Below, in pieces: positions 25,833 to 35,349 of a DNA stretch of 64,000 bases. A program made the position numbers and the translations under genes. The stretch covers positions 166,685 through 230,684 of the forward strand of contig CALVYQ010000001.1 of the NCBI GenBank assembly GCA_944372335.1, read 5' to 3'. Position 1 is the stretch's first letter. Every line of letters begins with the position of its first letter. This DNA is from an uncultured Clostridia bacterium. Lineage in GTDB: Bacteria > Bacillota > Clostridia > Christensenellales > UBA1242. The notes under the pieces were generated by a model. The model saw nothing but the letters and a program-made list of their open reading frames with translations, did not search any database and had not been told where the DNA came from.

Positions 25833-26106
25833 CGGAATCATTAACATTTGTCGAAAGGCAGGATATCTTATTATTGGCGGGGAAAATATTAAGAACAATT
25901 CGCATAAAATGTATCTTATCTTAATAGATAAGATGAGTGGAAGTTCACTTAAAAGAGAGATAAACTTCTTATCAGAAACTCGCAAAATTCCATATTTGGA
26001 AGTGGAAGAGCTTTCTAACATTGTGGGAATTGAAAATTGCAAGGCGGTGGCTATTAAAAATAAGGCACTTAGTGAAGAGATAAGCAAAATGATAAAAGGA
26101 GATTAA
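25819..26106 (+). CDS. ylxQ: L7Ae family ribosomal-like protein YlxQ
   Basis: A 95-residue L7Ae/L30e-fold protein: LNGIINICRKAGYLIIGGENI, then KMYLILIDKMSGSS and a C-terminal KAVAIKNKALSEEI. Family members bind kink-turn RNA. The start is uncertain: TTG 25819 has a strong GGAGAGG just upstream, while the in-frame ATG 25798 lacks an SD and adds seven residues. The gene overlaps ylxR either way. Confidence 0.85.
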   Translation: MKTLNGIINICRKAGYLIIGGENIKNNSHKMYLILIDKMSGSSLKREINFLSETRKIPYLEVEELSNIVGIENCKAVAIKNKALSEEISKMIKGD

Positions 26107-26107
26107 T

Positions 26108-28543
26108 TTGGCAAATCAATTAAATGGATTAAAAACTATCAATAATTTACAAAGAGACGGCTCTTTGCAGAATTTATTATTGTCAATCAAAAATTCAAAG
26201 CTTGAACTTGACTCTTTTTCTAAAAAATTACAGGAAACAAAGCAAGCTTTGCAATTAAAATTGAGAGAGGAAGAGAAGGCAAAGATGCAAGAAACTCCAA
26301 AAGTGGAGGTTGTGGAAAAGCAAGAAGAAAAGCCACAACCGGCAAAGCCTGTAGAAGAGAAAAAGGAGTTTAAGCCAAACGAAAATAAAAACAATTTCCG
26401 CAAATTTGATAACCAAAAGAATTTCCAAAACAGAAATTTCTCTGGTTCTAAACCTCAAAATAAGCCTCCTTTTAATAAGAATAATCAGCAAAAGAATGGC
26501 AATAAGCCTTTTGTTTCAACAAGGGCTAATAATTTTAAAAGCTTTGCTCCAACAGAGAGTAGTGCTGTTTTAGTTCAGCCAGAACGCAACTTTGGCAATA
26601 AGAATAAGCGTAGAAATATTGAGGAAACTAAAAAGCAAAATCAAAAACAAAAGAATATTGAGCGTTATACAGGCAAGGATAACAACATCTATGTGCTTGA
26701 TGATGAGAATGGTTTTGAAGAGACAATGATGGGCTCAAGAAAACTCATTAAAAAGAAAAAAGAAGTACAAACTGTGGTAGCTCCAAAAATCACTCACGCT
26801 GTTTTAACTTCAAGAGAGATAACAATTAAAGATTTAAGTGAAAAGATAGGTAAACCTGTTTCAGAGATTGTTAAAAAGTGTATGCTTCTCGGCATTATGG
26901 CAACAATCAACAGCACAATCGACTTTGACACTTGTGAGCTTATTTGCTCAGATTTTGGAATTGCACTAGAATTAAAACTTGATAAATCTTACGAAGAAAA
27001 ATTGATTGATATTTCAAGTGATGACGATGATAAAAACATGGTTAAGCGTCCACCGGTTGTCACTGTTATGGGACACGTTGACCACGGTAAAACTTCCCTT
27101 CTTGATGCATTTAGAAAAAGCAATGTGGCTCTTGGTGAAGCAGGGGGAATCACTCAGAAGATAGGTGCCTATCAAATCACTTTCAACAATGAAAAGATTA
27201 CATTTATTGACACTCCGGGGCATGCTGCATTTACAAAGATGCGTGCACGTGGTGCTGAGGTTACGGATATTGCCATTTTGGTAGTGGCAGCAGATGACGG
27301 TATCATGCCTCAAACTGTGGAAGCAATTAATCATATAAAGGCTGCAAAAGTGCCAATGATTGTGGCTATAAATAAAATGGATAAACCGGGAGCTAATCCA
27401 GATCGGGTTATGCAACAGTTGACAGAATATAATGTTTTGCCAGAAAAGTGGGGTGGAGATACGATATGTATTCCTATTTCAGCAAAGACCGGTATGGGCT
27501 TAGACGAACTTAAAAAGATGATACTTCTAGTTGCCGAGATGGAAGACTTAAAGGCTAACCCAGATAGAAAAGCCACCGGCGTTGTTATCGAGGCAGAACT
27601 TGATAAAGCACGTGGGCCTGTGGCAACTGTGCTTGTTAAAAATGGCACTCTTAAAGTGGGTGATTCAATAATTAGTGGTATAACCTATGGAAAAGTTAAG
27701 GCTATGTTTGATGAGAATGGCAAGCAGGTTAAAAAGGCTCCGCCATCAACGCCTGTTGCAGTTATGGGCTTTAACGATGTTCCGTCCTCTGGCGACCAAG
27801 TCTTTGCTGTTGAAGATAGTTTGTCTAAACAAGTTATCAACGAAAGAATTAATAAGATTAAGGCTGAACGTGCAAAACAGACATCAGGTGTCAGTGCAGA
27901 TGACTTTATGTCTAGAATACATGAAGGTAGCCTAAAGAATTTGAATATCATTATAAAAGCTGACACGCAAGGTTCTGTTGAGGCTTTAAAAGGCTCGCTT
28001 GAAGCAATTAGAAACGAAGAAGTTAAAGTTGTCACAATTCACAGTGGTGCGGGAGCAATAACCGAAAGTGACCTGATTTTAGCACAAACAACAGGAGCAA
28101 TAGTCATTGCTTTCAATATAAAAACGCCATCAAAAGTTATGCAGATGGCTGAATCTCTTAAAGTTACCATTTTTGAAACACGTATAATCTATGAGGCAAT
28201 TGATGAAATAACAAAACTTTCAAAGGGCATGATGACAATAAAATATGAGGAAAAATACATCGGAACAGCAGAAATTAGAGCGGTATTTAAGCTTTCAAGT
28301 GCTGGCAAGATTGCAGGAAGTTATGTAACTGATGGTAAAATTCAGCGTAATTCGATAGCAAAAATCAAGCGTGGAAGTGAGATTATTACAGAAACTACAG
28401 TTGAATCTCTTAAAATTGTCAAAGATGAAAAAGCGGAAGTTAATAAAGGCTTTGAGTGTGGTGTTAAATTTAAAGATAATGTTGATTTCCAAGAGGGTGA
28501 TATTGTTGAATATTATGTTAAAGAGGAAGTTAAAAGAGATTAA
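26108..28543 (+). CDS. infB: Translation initiation factor IF-2
   Basis: An 811-residue IF-2. A long N-terminal region (to about residue 225) is low-complexity, rich in Lys, Asn, Gln and Phe, and poorly conserved as expected. The GTPase domain begins at about residue 317 with [16 protein letters not shown], then DTPGHAAF and NKMD; domains II-IV follow, with the fMet-tRNA-binding C-terminus. It starts at TTG 26108 with GGAG six bases before it. It ends the rimP operon at a hairpin that includes its own stop codon. Confidence 0.97.
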   Translation: MANQLNGLKTINNLQRDGSLQNLLLSIKNSKLELDSFSKKLQETKQALQLKLREEEKAKMQETPKVEVVEKQEEKPQPAKPVEEKKEFKPNENKNNFRKFDNQKNFQNRNFSGSKPQNKPPFNKNNQQKNGNKPFVSTRANNFKSFAPTESSAVLVQPERNFGNKNKRRNIEETKKQNQKQKNIERYTGKDNNIYVLDDENGFEETMMGSRKLIKKKKEVQTVVAPKITHAVLTSREITIKDLSEKIGKPVSEIVKKCMLLGIMATINSTIDFDTCELICSDFGIALELKLDKSYEEKLIDISSDDDDKNMVKRPPVVTVMGHVDHGKTSLLDAFRKSNVALGEAGGITQKIGAYQITFNNEKITFIDTPGHAAFTKMRARGAEVTDIAILVVAADDGIMPQTVEAINHIKAAKVPMIVAINKMDKPGANPDRVMQQLTEYNVLPEKWGGDTICIPISAKTGMGLDELKKMILLVAEMEDLKANPDRKATGVVIEAELDKARGPVATVLVKNGTLKVGDSIISGITYGKVKAMFDENGKQVKKAPPSTPVAVMGFNDVPSSGDQVFAVEDSLSKQVINERINKIKAERAKQTSGVSADDFMSRIHEGSLKNLNIIIKADTQGSVEALKGSLEAIRNEEVKVVTIHSGAGAITESDLILAQTTGAIVIAFNIKTPSKVMQMAESLKVTIFETRIIYEAIDEITKLSKGMMTIKYEEKYIGTAEIRAVFKLSSAGKIAGSYVTDGKIQRNSIAKIKRGSEIITETTVESLKIVKDEKAEVNKGFECGVKFKDNVDFQEGDIVEYYVKEEVKRD

Positions 28544-28553
28544 TCTCTTTTTT
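28532..28553 (+). terminator. infB terminator
   Basis: Stem AAAAGAGA/TCTCTTTT with a TTAA loop containing the stop codon, followed by Ts. Confidence 0.8.
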
Positions 28554-28656
28554 CTTTGTTTTACTTTGTTTTTTCTAAGAAATTATATATAATAGACATA
28601 TCGGAAGAAAATACTTTTCTTTCAAATTTAAAAAACTTTTGATTTATGGAGGTAAT

Positions 28657-29025
28657 ATGTCCAACAGACAGGAACGAGCAAACAGTGAAATTCAAAAATG
28701 TTTGATTGAGATAATTCATGAAAAAATGAACGACCCTCGATTAAACAAGATAATTAGTGTGACTGAGGTTAAAGTAAGCCCTGATTTTAAATATTGCAAA
28801 GTTAAAATTAGTGTGCTTAATGTTAAAGATATTGAGACTGTAACCAGCGTCTTACAGAAATCTGAGGGGTATATAAAAAAAGAGCTTGGCAAAATGCTTG
28901 ATATGCCATATATGCCAAAGTTAAAATTTGAAGTTGATAAAGGAGCTATAAGCACTTTGCGTGTGGAAGAAATCTTAAAAAATTTAAACATACCACCAGA
29001 GGAGGAGTCAAATGACGCCGAGTAA
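28657..29025 (+). CDS. rbfA: Ribosome-binding factor A
   Basis: A 122-residue KH-type protein: SNRQERANSEIQKCLIEII, NDPRLNKIISVTEVKVSPD, then MPKLKFEVDKGA. It assists 16S 5'-end maturation and cold adaptation. It starts at the ATG after ATGGAGG, not the in-frame ATG six codons earlier, which lies inside the SD region. A TATAAT at 28588-28593 suggests an extra promoter, with a weak -35. nrnA overlaps its end by 14 bases. Confidence 0.94.
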   Translation: MSNRQERANSEIQKCLIEIIHEKMNDPRLNKIISVTEVKVSPDFKYCKVKISVLNVKDIETVTSVLQKSEGYIKKELGKMLDMPYMPKLKFEVDKGAISTLRVEEILKNLNIPPEEESNDAE

Positions 29026-29962
29026 TATCAAAAAAAAGATTTGTGAAGCTAAGCAAATTGCAATCTTTGGCCATCTTAATCCTGATTTAGATTGCTTTGG
29101 TGCGATGTTTGGTGTAAAATACTTGTGTGAGAGTCTAGGAACTAAATGTGATATGTTTAGTAATTTTTCTGATGACCTATTTTTGCTTAATATCTTTCCT
29201 AAAAAAGTCTTTAAAGAAAAATTTATAAAGGAAAATTATGACTTAATTCTTATTGTGGATTGTAATTTATTAGATAGAATAGATGATGCTTATCGTGAGA
29301 ATTTAAAAGGTAAAAAGCTTCTTATAATTGACCACCACAAGCAGAATATAATTGAAGATAATGCCGATTTTTATATCGAACCTCAAAAGTGTTCTGCAAG
29401 TATGGTAGTATTTGAATTATTAGAAAAGTTAAAAATCAAATTATCTGCTGAATATGCCACATATATTTTTGCTGGATTGGTGGGTGATACGGGTAGATTT
29501 TTACATACAAACACCGATGCGGATACCTTTATTTGTGCGTCTAAACTAATTAATGCGGGTGCTGATATTCAAAAAGTCTATGATGTCATCTATCGCTCTC
29601 TTACAATGAATCAAGCAAAACTTAGAGATTTCATGTTCACAAAATTACAAAACAATGGCAAAAATATCTGCTATTTAACTGTAAGTATTAAAGATTTAGA
29701 TAAACTTCATGCCAAAGTTGAAGATGTTAAGATGTTTGTTGACGAATTAAACAAAATTAAAGATTATGATGTGGTTATGATAGCGTATGAAACAAAACCT
29801 AATGAATTTAAAGTGAGCTTAAGGTCGAAAAATGGGTTTGATGTCTTTGGAGTGGCAAATAGGCATGGCGGTGGCGGACACAAGATGGCTGCCGGCTTCA
29901 GCATATCCGGAGATAAAAAAGCGGTAGGCAAAAAACTAAAAGCAATTTGTGAGGAATTTTAA
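29012..29962 (+). CDS. nrnA: DHH/DHHA1 phosphoesterase, NrnA-like oligoribonuclease
   Basis: A 316-residue DHH-family enzyme: FGHLNPDLDCFGA (first metal motif), ILIVDCN, LIIDHHKQN (the DHH), GDTGRFLHTNT, and the DHHA1 signature NRHGGGGHKMAAGF near the C-terminus. NrnA degrades nanoRNAs and pAp or c-di-AMP products. It sits between rbfA and truB, the usual Firmicutes position. An SD (GAGGAGG) lies within the end of rbfA. Confidence 0.93.
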   Translation: MTPSNIKKKICEAKQIAIFGHLNPDLDCFGAMFGVKYLCESLGTKCDMFSNFSDDLFLLNIFPKKVFKEKFIKENYDLILIVDCNLLDRIDDAYRENLKGKKLLIIDHHKQNIIEDNADFYIEPQKCSASMVVFELLEKLKIKLSAEYATYIFAGLVGDTGRFLHTNTDADTFICASKLINAGADIQKVYDVIYRSLTMNQAKLRDFMFTKLQNNGKNICYLTVSIKDLDKLHAKVEDVKMFVDELNKIKDYDVVMIAYETKPNEFKVSLRSKNGFDVFGVANRHGGGGHKMAAGFSISGDKKAVGKKLKAICEEF

Positions 29963-30810
29963 TGCTGGAGAGTGGAATAATATTAATTAATAAGCCAAAG
30001 GGAATTTCATCGAACAAAGTTGTAAATATTATTAAAGCTACCTTGCACGCTAAAAAATGCGGACATCTTGGAACGCTTGACCTTGAAGGGGAAGGGCTTT
30101 TGCCAATAACAGTGAATAGTGCAACTAAACTCTTTGATTATTTTTTAAAAAAAGATAAAACTTATGAGGCTAACTTCGTCTTTGGCTTTGAAACTGACAC
30201 TTTGGATACCTCTGGAAAGCTTATAAAAGAAGGCGAAGTTAATTTCACTATGGCTGAACTCGAAGAGGCAGTGAAGAGCATGATAGGCAAATACGAGCAA
30301 ATGCCTCCGATGTATTCCGCAAAAAAAGTGGGAGGAAAAGTGGCTTATGTTGAGGCTAGAAAAGGTCAGGAAATAAATCTTTCACCAAAGGAGGTGGAGA
30401 TTAGCTCTTTTAAAATTTTAGGCAAAGTTGATGAGAATACCTATCGATTTGAAATTACCTGTTCAAGCGGAACATATATTAGAAGTATAGCAAGAGACCT
30501 TGCATACCACCTTAATACATATAGTAGTATGCAATGCATACTACGCACAAGATGTGGTAGATTTTATCTTAAAGATGCCGTAACTTTAGAAGAATTTAAA
30601 CAGGGAAATTTTAAACTGATATCTACCGATTGTGTTTTTAACTATAAAAAGATAGAGCTAAACGATGACGAATTTTTTAAAATTGAAAATGGACAGACCT
30701 TAAAAAAAGAGGTTGCTGATGGCAAGTATAAACTCTATAATGCTTCCACCTTTCTTGGAATTGGTGAGTGTAAAGATAATAACTTGAAATTGATACTTAG
30801 GTTATTTTAG
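29962..30810 (+). CDS. truB: tRNA pseudouridine(55) synthase
   Basis: A 282-residue TruB with the catalytic-Asp motif GHLGTLDLEGEGLLPI (about residues 34-49). The usual Pro after TLD is Leu, but the Asp is kept. YSAKKVGGKVAY and SGTYIRSIARDLA are also family motifs. It converts U55 of tRNAs to pseudouridine. Its ATG overlaps the nrnA stop. A 21-bp palindrome lies inside the coding region (30524-30544). ribF, the usual next gene, is replaced by nfo. Confidence 0.93.
   Translation: MLESGIILINKPKGISSNKVVNIIKATLHAKKCGHLGTLDLEGEGLLPITVNSATKLFDYFLKKDKTYEANFVFGFETDTLDTSGKLIKEGEVNFTMAELEEAVKSMIGKYEQMPPMYSAKKVGGKVAYVEARKGQEINLSPKEVEISSFKILGKVDENTYRFEITCSSGTYIRSIARDLAYHLNTYSSMQCILRTRCGRFYLKDAVTLEEFKQGNFKLISTDCVFNYKKIELNDDEFFKIENGQTLKKEVADGKYKLYNASTFLGIGECKDNNLKLILRLF
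30524..30544. repeat. Palindrome GTAGTATGCA-A-TGCATACTAC within truB
   Basis: Perfect 10-1-10 inverted repeat in coding sequence. The half-site recurs in intergenic regions of the window (39238, 50260, 62831, 63065). Confidence 0.7.
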
Positions 30811-30859
30811 TGCTTTGTTTTTTAGAAATATATTGATGATTTTTATAAAGGAGAAAGAG

Positions 30860-31723
30860 ATGTCTAAAATTTTATTTGGCCCAGCAGGCAACAGTCAGTC
30901 TTTTTTTGATGAGGGGCATTCCTCCACTTTGGAAACACCAAAATGGGTGAGTGAGCGTGGACTTGACCTCTTTGAATATAGCTTTGGTCAAGGCTATCGC
31001 ATGAGCAGTGAGACAGCTGTTAAAATTGGCGAAGAATTTAAAAAATACAATATTGAAATGTCAGTTCATGCACCATACTTTATTAATTTTGCAAATCCTG
31101 ATGAAGAAATGTATGCTAAAAGTGTGGGCTATCTTGCAACAGGTATAAAATTTTTAAAAAGTTTTGGGGCTAAAAGAATGGTGTTTCACCCAGCTTCTTG
31201 CGGAAAACTTACACGAGATGATGCGGTTAAACTTATGACGGACAGACTGAAAGAAACAGTGCCAAAACTTGAAGAGGAACTAGGAGATGAACTTTATCTC
31301 TGCCCTGAAACAATGGGAAAAACTATGCAGATTGGAACATATAAAGAAATAATTGACCTCTGTACAATTTCAACACGTCTTCTTCCTACTTTCGACTTTG
31401 GGCATATCAACGCTCTCACGCAAGGTACTTTAAAATCATCTGATGATTATAAACGCATCTTTGATTATTCCTTTGAAAAGCTAGGAGATAGAACGAAAAT
31501 AGCACACATTCACTTTTCAAAGATACAGTATGGGGCAAAAGGTGAGATAAGACACTTGACTTTTGAGGACAAAGAGTATGGGCCAAGATTTGAGGATTTG
31601 GTTAATGTTTTAATTGATTATGATTTATCTTGTCATGTTATTTGCGAATCATCTGGCACTATGGCGGAGGATAGTAAGACGATGAAAGATATTTATCTTA
31701 AAACGCTTGCAAATCGCAGATAG
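30860..31723 (+). CDS. nfo: Endonuclease IV-type AP endonuclease
   Basis: A 287-residue TIM-barrel enzyme with the metal-ligand pattern of Nfo: SVHAPY, FHPASC, CPETMG, FDFGHI, HIHFSK, GEIRH and ICESSG. It cleaves at abasic sites using zinc. It starts at ATG 30860 after AAAGGAG; an in-frame start 15 codons upstream is weak. The first residues (MSKILFGPAGNS) fit the clostridial family. The efp promoter lies within its 3' end. Confidence 0.9.
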   Translation: MSKILFGPAGNSQSFFDEGHSSTLETPKWVSERGLDLFEYSFGQGYRMSSETAVKIGEEFKKYNIEMSVHAPYFINFANPDEEMYAKSVGYLATGIKFLKSFGAKRMVFHPASCGKLTRDDAVKLMTDRLKETVPKLEEELGDELYLCPETMGKTMQIGTYKEIIDLCTISTRLLPTFDFGHINALTQGTLKSSDDYKRIFDYSFEKLGDRTKIAHIHFSKIQYGAKGEIRHLTFEDKEYGPRFEDLVNVLIDYDLSCHVICESSGTMAEDSKTMKDIYLKTLANRR

Positions 31724-31735
31724 GTGTGTTATAAT
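31707..31735 (+). promoter_or_regulatory. efp promoter
   Basis: TTGCAA (31707-31712), 17-base spacer, TATAAT (31730-31735), overlapping the end of nfo. It gives a leader of about 150 bases with small AT hairpins of unknown role. Confidence 0.82.
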
Positions 31736-31892
31736 AAATAGAGTTGTTGGTGTCACAAGGCACTGATTTAAAATTTTATCAGCTTAAATTTGTAGGCTTT
31801 GATATTTAATTGATATTGAATTATTAAGCAATTACGTAACTACCAATTTATAGTGGATAAAATCACAAAAATTTATAGATAGGAGAAAAAAT

Positions 31893-32453
31893 ATGGTATC
31901 AGCAGGAGATTTTAGAAAAGGAACAACTTTTGAAATGGACGGAGCAGTATATAACGTGGTTGACTTTTTGCACGTGAAACCGGGGAAAGGCTCTCCATTT
32001 GTTAGAGCAAAGATTAAGAATGTTATGACAGGGCAGGTTAGAGAGGATACATTCAATCCTAGTGATAAATTCCAAGAGGCGGTTATTGAGAAAAAGGATA
32101 TGCTTTATCTCTATAATGATGGCGACCTTTACTATTTTATGGATAACGAAACCTTTGAGCAAATGCCTTTAAACAAAGAGGTGGTTGCCGATGTTTTAAA
32201 TTTCGTGACAGAAAACATGAACACTACGATGTATATGTATAAGGGCGTGCCATTTGCCGTTTATCCTCCAACATTTGTTGAGCTTGAAGTGGTTGACACA
32301 GAGCCGGGCATTCAGGGTGATACTTCAAAGGCTTCAAAAAAGCCAGCTAAACTCATCACAGGCTACACAATCAATGTTCCACTTTTTGTCAATATCGGTG
32401 ACATCATAAGAGTTGACACCCGTGACGGCTCATATATGGAAAAAGTAAAGTAA
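31893..32453 (+). CDS. efp: Translation elongation factor P
   Basis: A 186-residue three-domain EF-P: KOW-like domain I with the tip loop [20 protein letters not shown] (Lys at the modification position), OB domain II and the C-terminal signature [18 protein letters not shown]. It relieves stalling at polyproline. AGGAG lies before the ATG. Monocistronic with its own promoter and terminator. Confidence 0.96.
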   Translation: MVSAGDFRKGTTFEMDGAVYNVVDFLHVKPGKGSPFVRAKIKNVMTGQVREDTFNPSDKFQEAVIEKKDMLYLYNDGDLYYFMDNETFEQMPLNKEVVADVLNFVTENMNTTMYMYKGVPFAVYPPTFVELEVVDTEPGIQGDTSKASKKPAKLITGYTINVPLFVNIGDIIRVDTRDGSYMEKVK

Positions 32454-32510
32454 AATAATCTTTATCTTTATATTTTAAATTAATGAAAAAAGATAATATT
32501 ACATATTTTA

Positions 32511-32540
32511 AAGATTAATCATTTAAGATTAGTCTTTTTT
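32511..32540 (+). terminator. efp terminator
   Basis: 10-bp stem AAGATTAATC/GATTAGTCTT (one G-U), six-base loop, T-run. Confidence 0.82.
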
Positions 32541-32662
32541 GTATTATCTTAAAATTTACTTGATTTATTTTTACATTTATTTTATACTTGTAAGGTATAA
32601 TTAATTTTGCGTGTTTAAAATTAGATACGAAATAACTTAATTTATGAATTTAGAGGTTCAGT

Positions 32663-35086
32663 ATGTTAGATAAAAAATATAACATTCAAGAGAAAGAAGC
32701 AAAGTGGCAAAAATTTTGGCAGGAGAATGGAATATATAAGTTCGACCCAAAATCTAATAAGCCAACTTTTTCCATTGACACACCACCACCAACGGTCAGT
32801 GGTAAACTTCATATAGGACATATTTCAGGCTTTACACAGGCAGATATGATTGCTCGTTATCAACGTATGCAAGGCAAAAATCTTTTTTATCCTCTTGGCT
32901 TTGATAATAATGGACTTCCAACAGAGCTCTTAGTTGAAAAAGAAAAGAAAATTCGTGCCCACACTTTGCCACGGGAAGAATTCACACAAATTGCACTTGA
33001 TTTAGTGTCAAAATACAATCAATCTTATCGTGATATGATGATTAAAGCTGGTATGTCTTGCGATTTAGATTTAGGCTATAACACAATTGACAAAAAGAGC
33101 CAAAAGACAAGCCAAAAGTCTTTTATCGAACTTGCTAAGAAAGGTATCGCATATAGAGCAAACAAGCCTTCACCATGGTGCTGTAAGTGTAGAACAAGTG
33201 TTGCAGAACTTGAACTTGAAGATAAAGAGCTTGACAGCGTGTTTAACTATTTAAATTTTAAATTGGCAGATGGCTCTGGAACTATACCAATTGCAACAAC
33301 ACGTCCAGAATTTTTACCTGCTTGCGTGGCTATCTTTGTAAATCCCGATGATGAGAGATATAAAAATTTAGTTGGGAAAAAGGTTAAAGTGCCTCTTTTT
33401 GAAGAAAATGAGGTGACAGTGCTTTCTGATAGCAAGGTTGGAATTGACAAAGGGACAGGCATAGTTATGTGTTGCACTTTCGGTGACCAAACTGATGTTG
33501 AGTGGTGGAAGGAATACAAGCTTCCACTTAAGCAAGCCATTGACGAAGGCGGAAGAATGACGGATATTGCAGGAAAATATGCCGGAATGAAAGTGCTTGA
33601 GGCTAGAAAAGCTGTCATTGAAGATTTGAAGGCAGAGGGGTATATTTATAAGCAAGAGCCTATAAAGCACTCAGTAAAAGTTCATGAAAGATGTGAAGAG
33701 CCTATCGAATTTCTCTCTAAAAAACAGTGGTTTATAAAAACTTCCACACCAGAGCTTAAAAAGAAATGGGCAGAACTTGGAGAAGAGCTAGTTTGGCGTC
33801 CGGAAAGCATGAAAGTGAGATACATGACTTGGGTGAATAATCTTAATCAAGATTGGTCAATTTCAAGACAGCGTTATTTCGGCGTGCCATTCCCTGTTTG
33901 GTATTGTGCAGACTGTGGTGAGCCTATTTTTGCAGATGAAAATGATTTGCCGGTTAATCCTCTCACAGATAAGCCAAAAGTGGAAAGATGCCATAAGTGT
34001 GGCTCATCAAATTTAGTCCCAGAAAGCGATGTTATGGATACTTGGGCAACCTCTTCCGTCACTCCTCAAATAAATTGCAATTGGGCAGAAGATGAAGAGG
34101 AGTGCAAAAAGCGTATGCCAATGGATATGCGTTTTTGTGGGCGAGATATAATTACAACTTGGAGCCTCAGAACAATAATTAAGGCGTATTATCACCAAAA
34201 TTGCTTACCGTGGAAGATGCTTATTGTCAACGGTTGGGTTATGGCAGACAAAGGCATAAAAATTAGCAAACACCTATCAAATTCAAAAATGGACTTGCAG
34301 GAGATACTTTCCACTTACGGGGCAGATGTTGTGAGATATTGGTGTGCTATTGGTGCGTATGGCAGAGATGTTATGTTCAGTGATGACGGACTAAAAGATG
34401 GCTATAAGCTTTTAAATAAACTTTGGAATGCATCAAAATTTGTGCTTTCGTTCTTGGAAGACTACACTCCAAAGAAGCCTAAGAAAATTTTACCGATGGA
34501 TAGGTATATCATGCATAAGTTTAATGATGCCTTTAAAAAGACTTGTGCTCAATATGATAATGTTGAAATGGGATATGCTAAGGCGGAGATTGAAAAGTTC
34601 TTCTGGAATTTCTGCGATAACTACATTGAACTTGCTAAAAATCGTCTTTATAAGCCAGATGTATATGGCATAGATGCAAAAGAATCTGCACAGTGGGCTT
34701 GTTATAATGTCCTTCTTGGTATGCTTAAACTCTTTGCTATCACAATGCCTCATATAACGGAAGAGATATATCAAGACTATTTTAGAAAATTTGAAAAGGA
34801 AATAAGCATACATCTTTGCGTATTGAAGCCAATTGAAATTGAGGAAGAGAAAAATATCATCGAAAATGGTGATGAAGTATTGGAGATTGTTTCAAAAGTT
34901 AGACAATTTAAAAGCGAAAACAAGCTTAGTCTTAAAACTGAAATTGAAGATATGACCATTCAAAGTGAAAAATTAGCCTTCATTAAAGAGTGCGAGGCGG
35001 ACATTAAAGCGGTGACATCGGCAAGAGAAATAAAATGGCAAAAAGGCGAATTTTCAGTTACTATCGGCAATGTGATTGAAGAGTGA
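32663..35086 (+). CDS. valS: Valyl-tRNA synthetase, archaeal/rickettsial-type
   Basis: An 807-residue class I synthetase with HIGH motif PPPTVSGKLHIGHISGF at about residues 38-54 and the KMSKS-type motif KGIKISKHLSNS at about 530. DVMDTWATSSVTPQINCNW and the lack of the C-terminal coiled coil seen in ordinary bacterial ValS (about 880 residues) place it with the archaeal/rickettsial type. A CxxC pair (CADCGEP, CHKCGSS) forms a zinc site. It charges tRNA-Val. No T-box leader is present. Confidence 0.94.
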   Translation: MLDKKYNIQEKEAKWQKFWQENGIYKFDPKSNKPTFSIDTPPPTVSGKLHIGHISGFTQADMIARYQRMQGKNLFYPLGFDNNGLPTELLVEKEKKIRAHTLPREEFTQIALDLVSKYNQSYRDMMIKAGMSCDLDLGYNTIDKKSQKTSQKSFIELAKKGIAYRANKPSPWCCKCRTSVAELELEDKELDSVFNYLNFKLADGSGTIPIATTRPEFLPACVAIFVNPDDERYKNLVGKKVKVPLFEENEVTVLSDSKVGIDKGTGIVMCCTFGDQTDVEWWKEYKLPLKQAIDEGGRMTDIAGKYAGMKVLEARKAVIEDLKAEGYIYKQEPIKHSVKVHERCEEPIEFLSKKQWFIKTSTPELKKKWAELGEELVWRPESMKVRYMTWVNNLNQDWSISRQRYFGVPFPVWYCADCGEPIFADENDLPVNPLTDKPKVERCHKCGSSNLVPESDVMDTWATSSVTPQINCNWAEDEEECKKRMPMDMRFCGRDIITTWSLRTIIKAYYHQNCLPWKMLIVNGWVMADKGIKISKHLSNSKMDLQEILSTYGADVVRYWCAIGAYGRDVMFSDDGLKDGYKLLNKLWNASKFVLSFLEDYTPKKPKKILPMDRYIMHKFNDAFKKTCAQYDNVEMGYAKAEIEKFFWNFCDNYIELAKNRLYKPDVYGIDAKESAQWACYNVLLGMLKLFAITMPHITEEIYQDYFRKFEKEISIHLCVLKPIEIEEEKNIIENGDEVLEIVSKVRQFKSENKLSLKTEIEDMTIQSEKLAFIKECEADIKAVTSAREIKWQKGEFSVTIGNVIEE

Positions 35087-35179
35087 GTGCTTTCACGCAC
35101 GGCGACTTTGCGCATAAATGGCTAAATCAATTAAAAAAGTGCCAACGGAGAAAGTGTAAAATATGTTATTATAAAAGAG

Positions 35180-35220
35180 AGGGTGCAATTAACCTAACGG
35201 GTCACTTGCACTCTTTTTTT
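35180..35220 (+). terminator. Terminator downstream of valS
   Basis: Arms AGGGTGCAA (35180-35188) and TTGCACTCT (35206-35214), 17-base loop, then Ts. The same arm sequence is used at 36427. Confidence 0.7.
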
Positions 35221-35251
35221 GTGTAAGTATTTCTCGAAAACGTCTATATCT

Positions 35252-35271
35252 ATGCACAGTTGCATTTTTTT
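35252..35271 (+). terminator. Second small hairpin with T-run
   Basis: ATGCA-CAGT-TGCAT stem followed by seven Ts, upstream of the WG-gene promoter. Confidence 0.5.
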
Positions 35272-35301
35272 GTTCGAAACCATTTATTTTTACATTTGAT
35301 A

Positions 35302-35330
35302 TTGACAATATATTACTTGTATGCTAAAAT
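35302..35330 (+). promoter_or_regulatory. Promoter of the WG-repeat gene
   Basis: TTGACA (35302-35307), 17-base spacer, TAAAAT (35325-35330). Confidence 0.8.
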
Positions 35331-35349
35331 AAAAACAAGTGAGGAAGTT

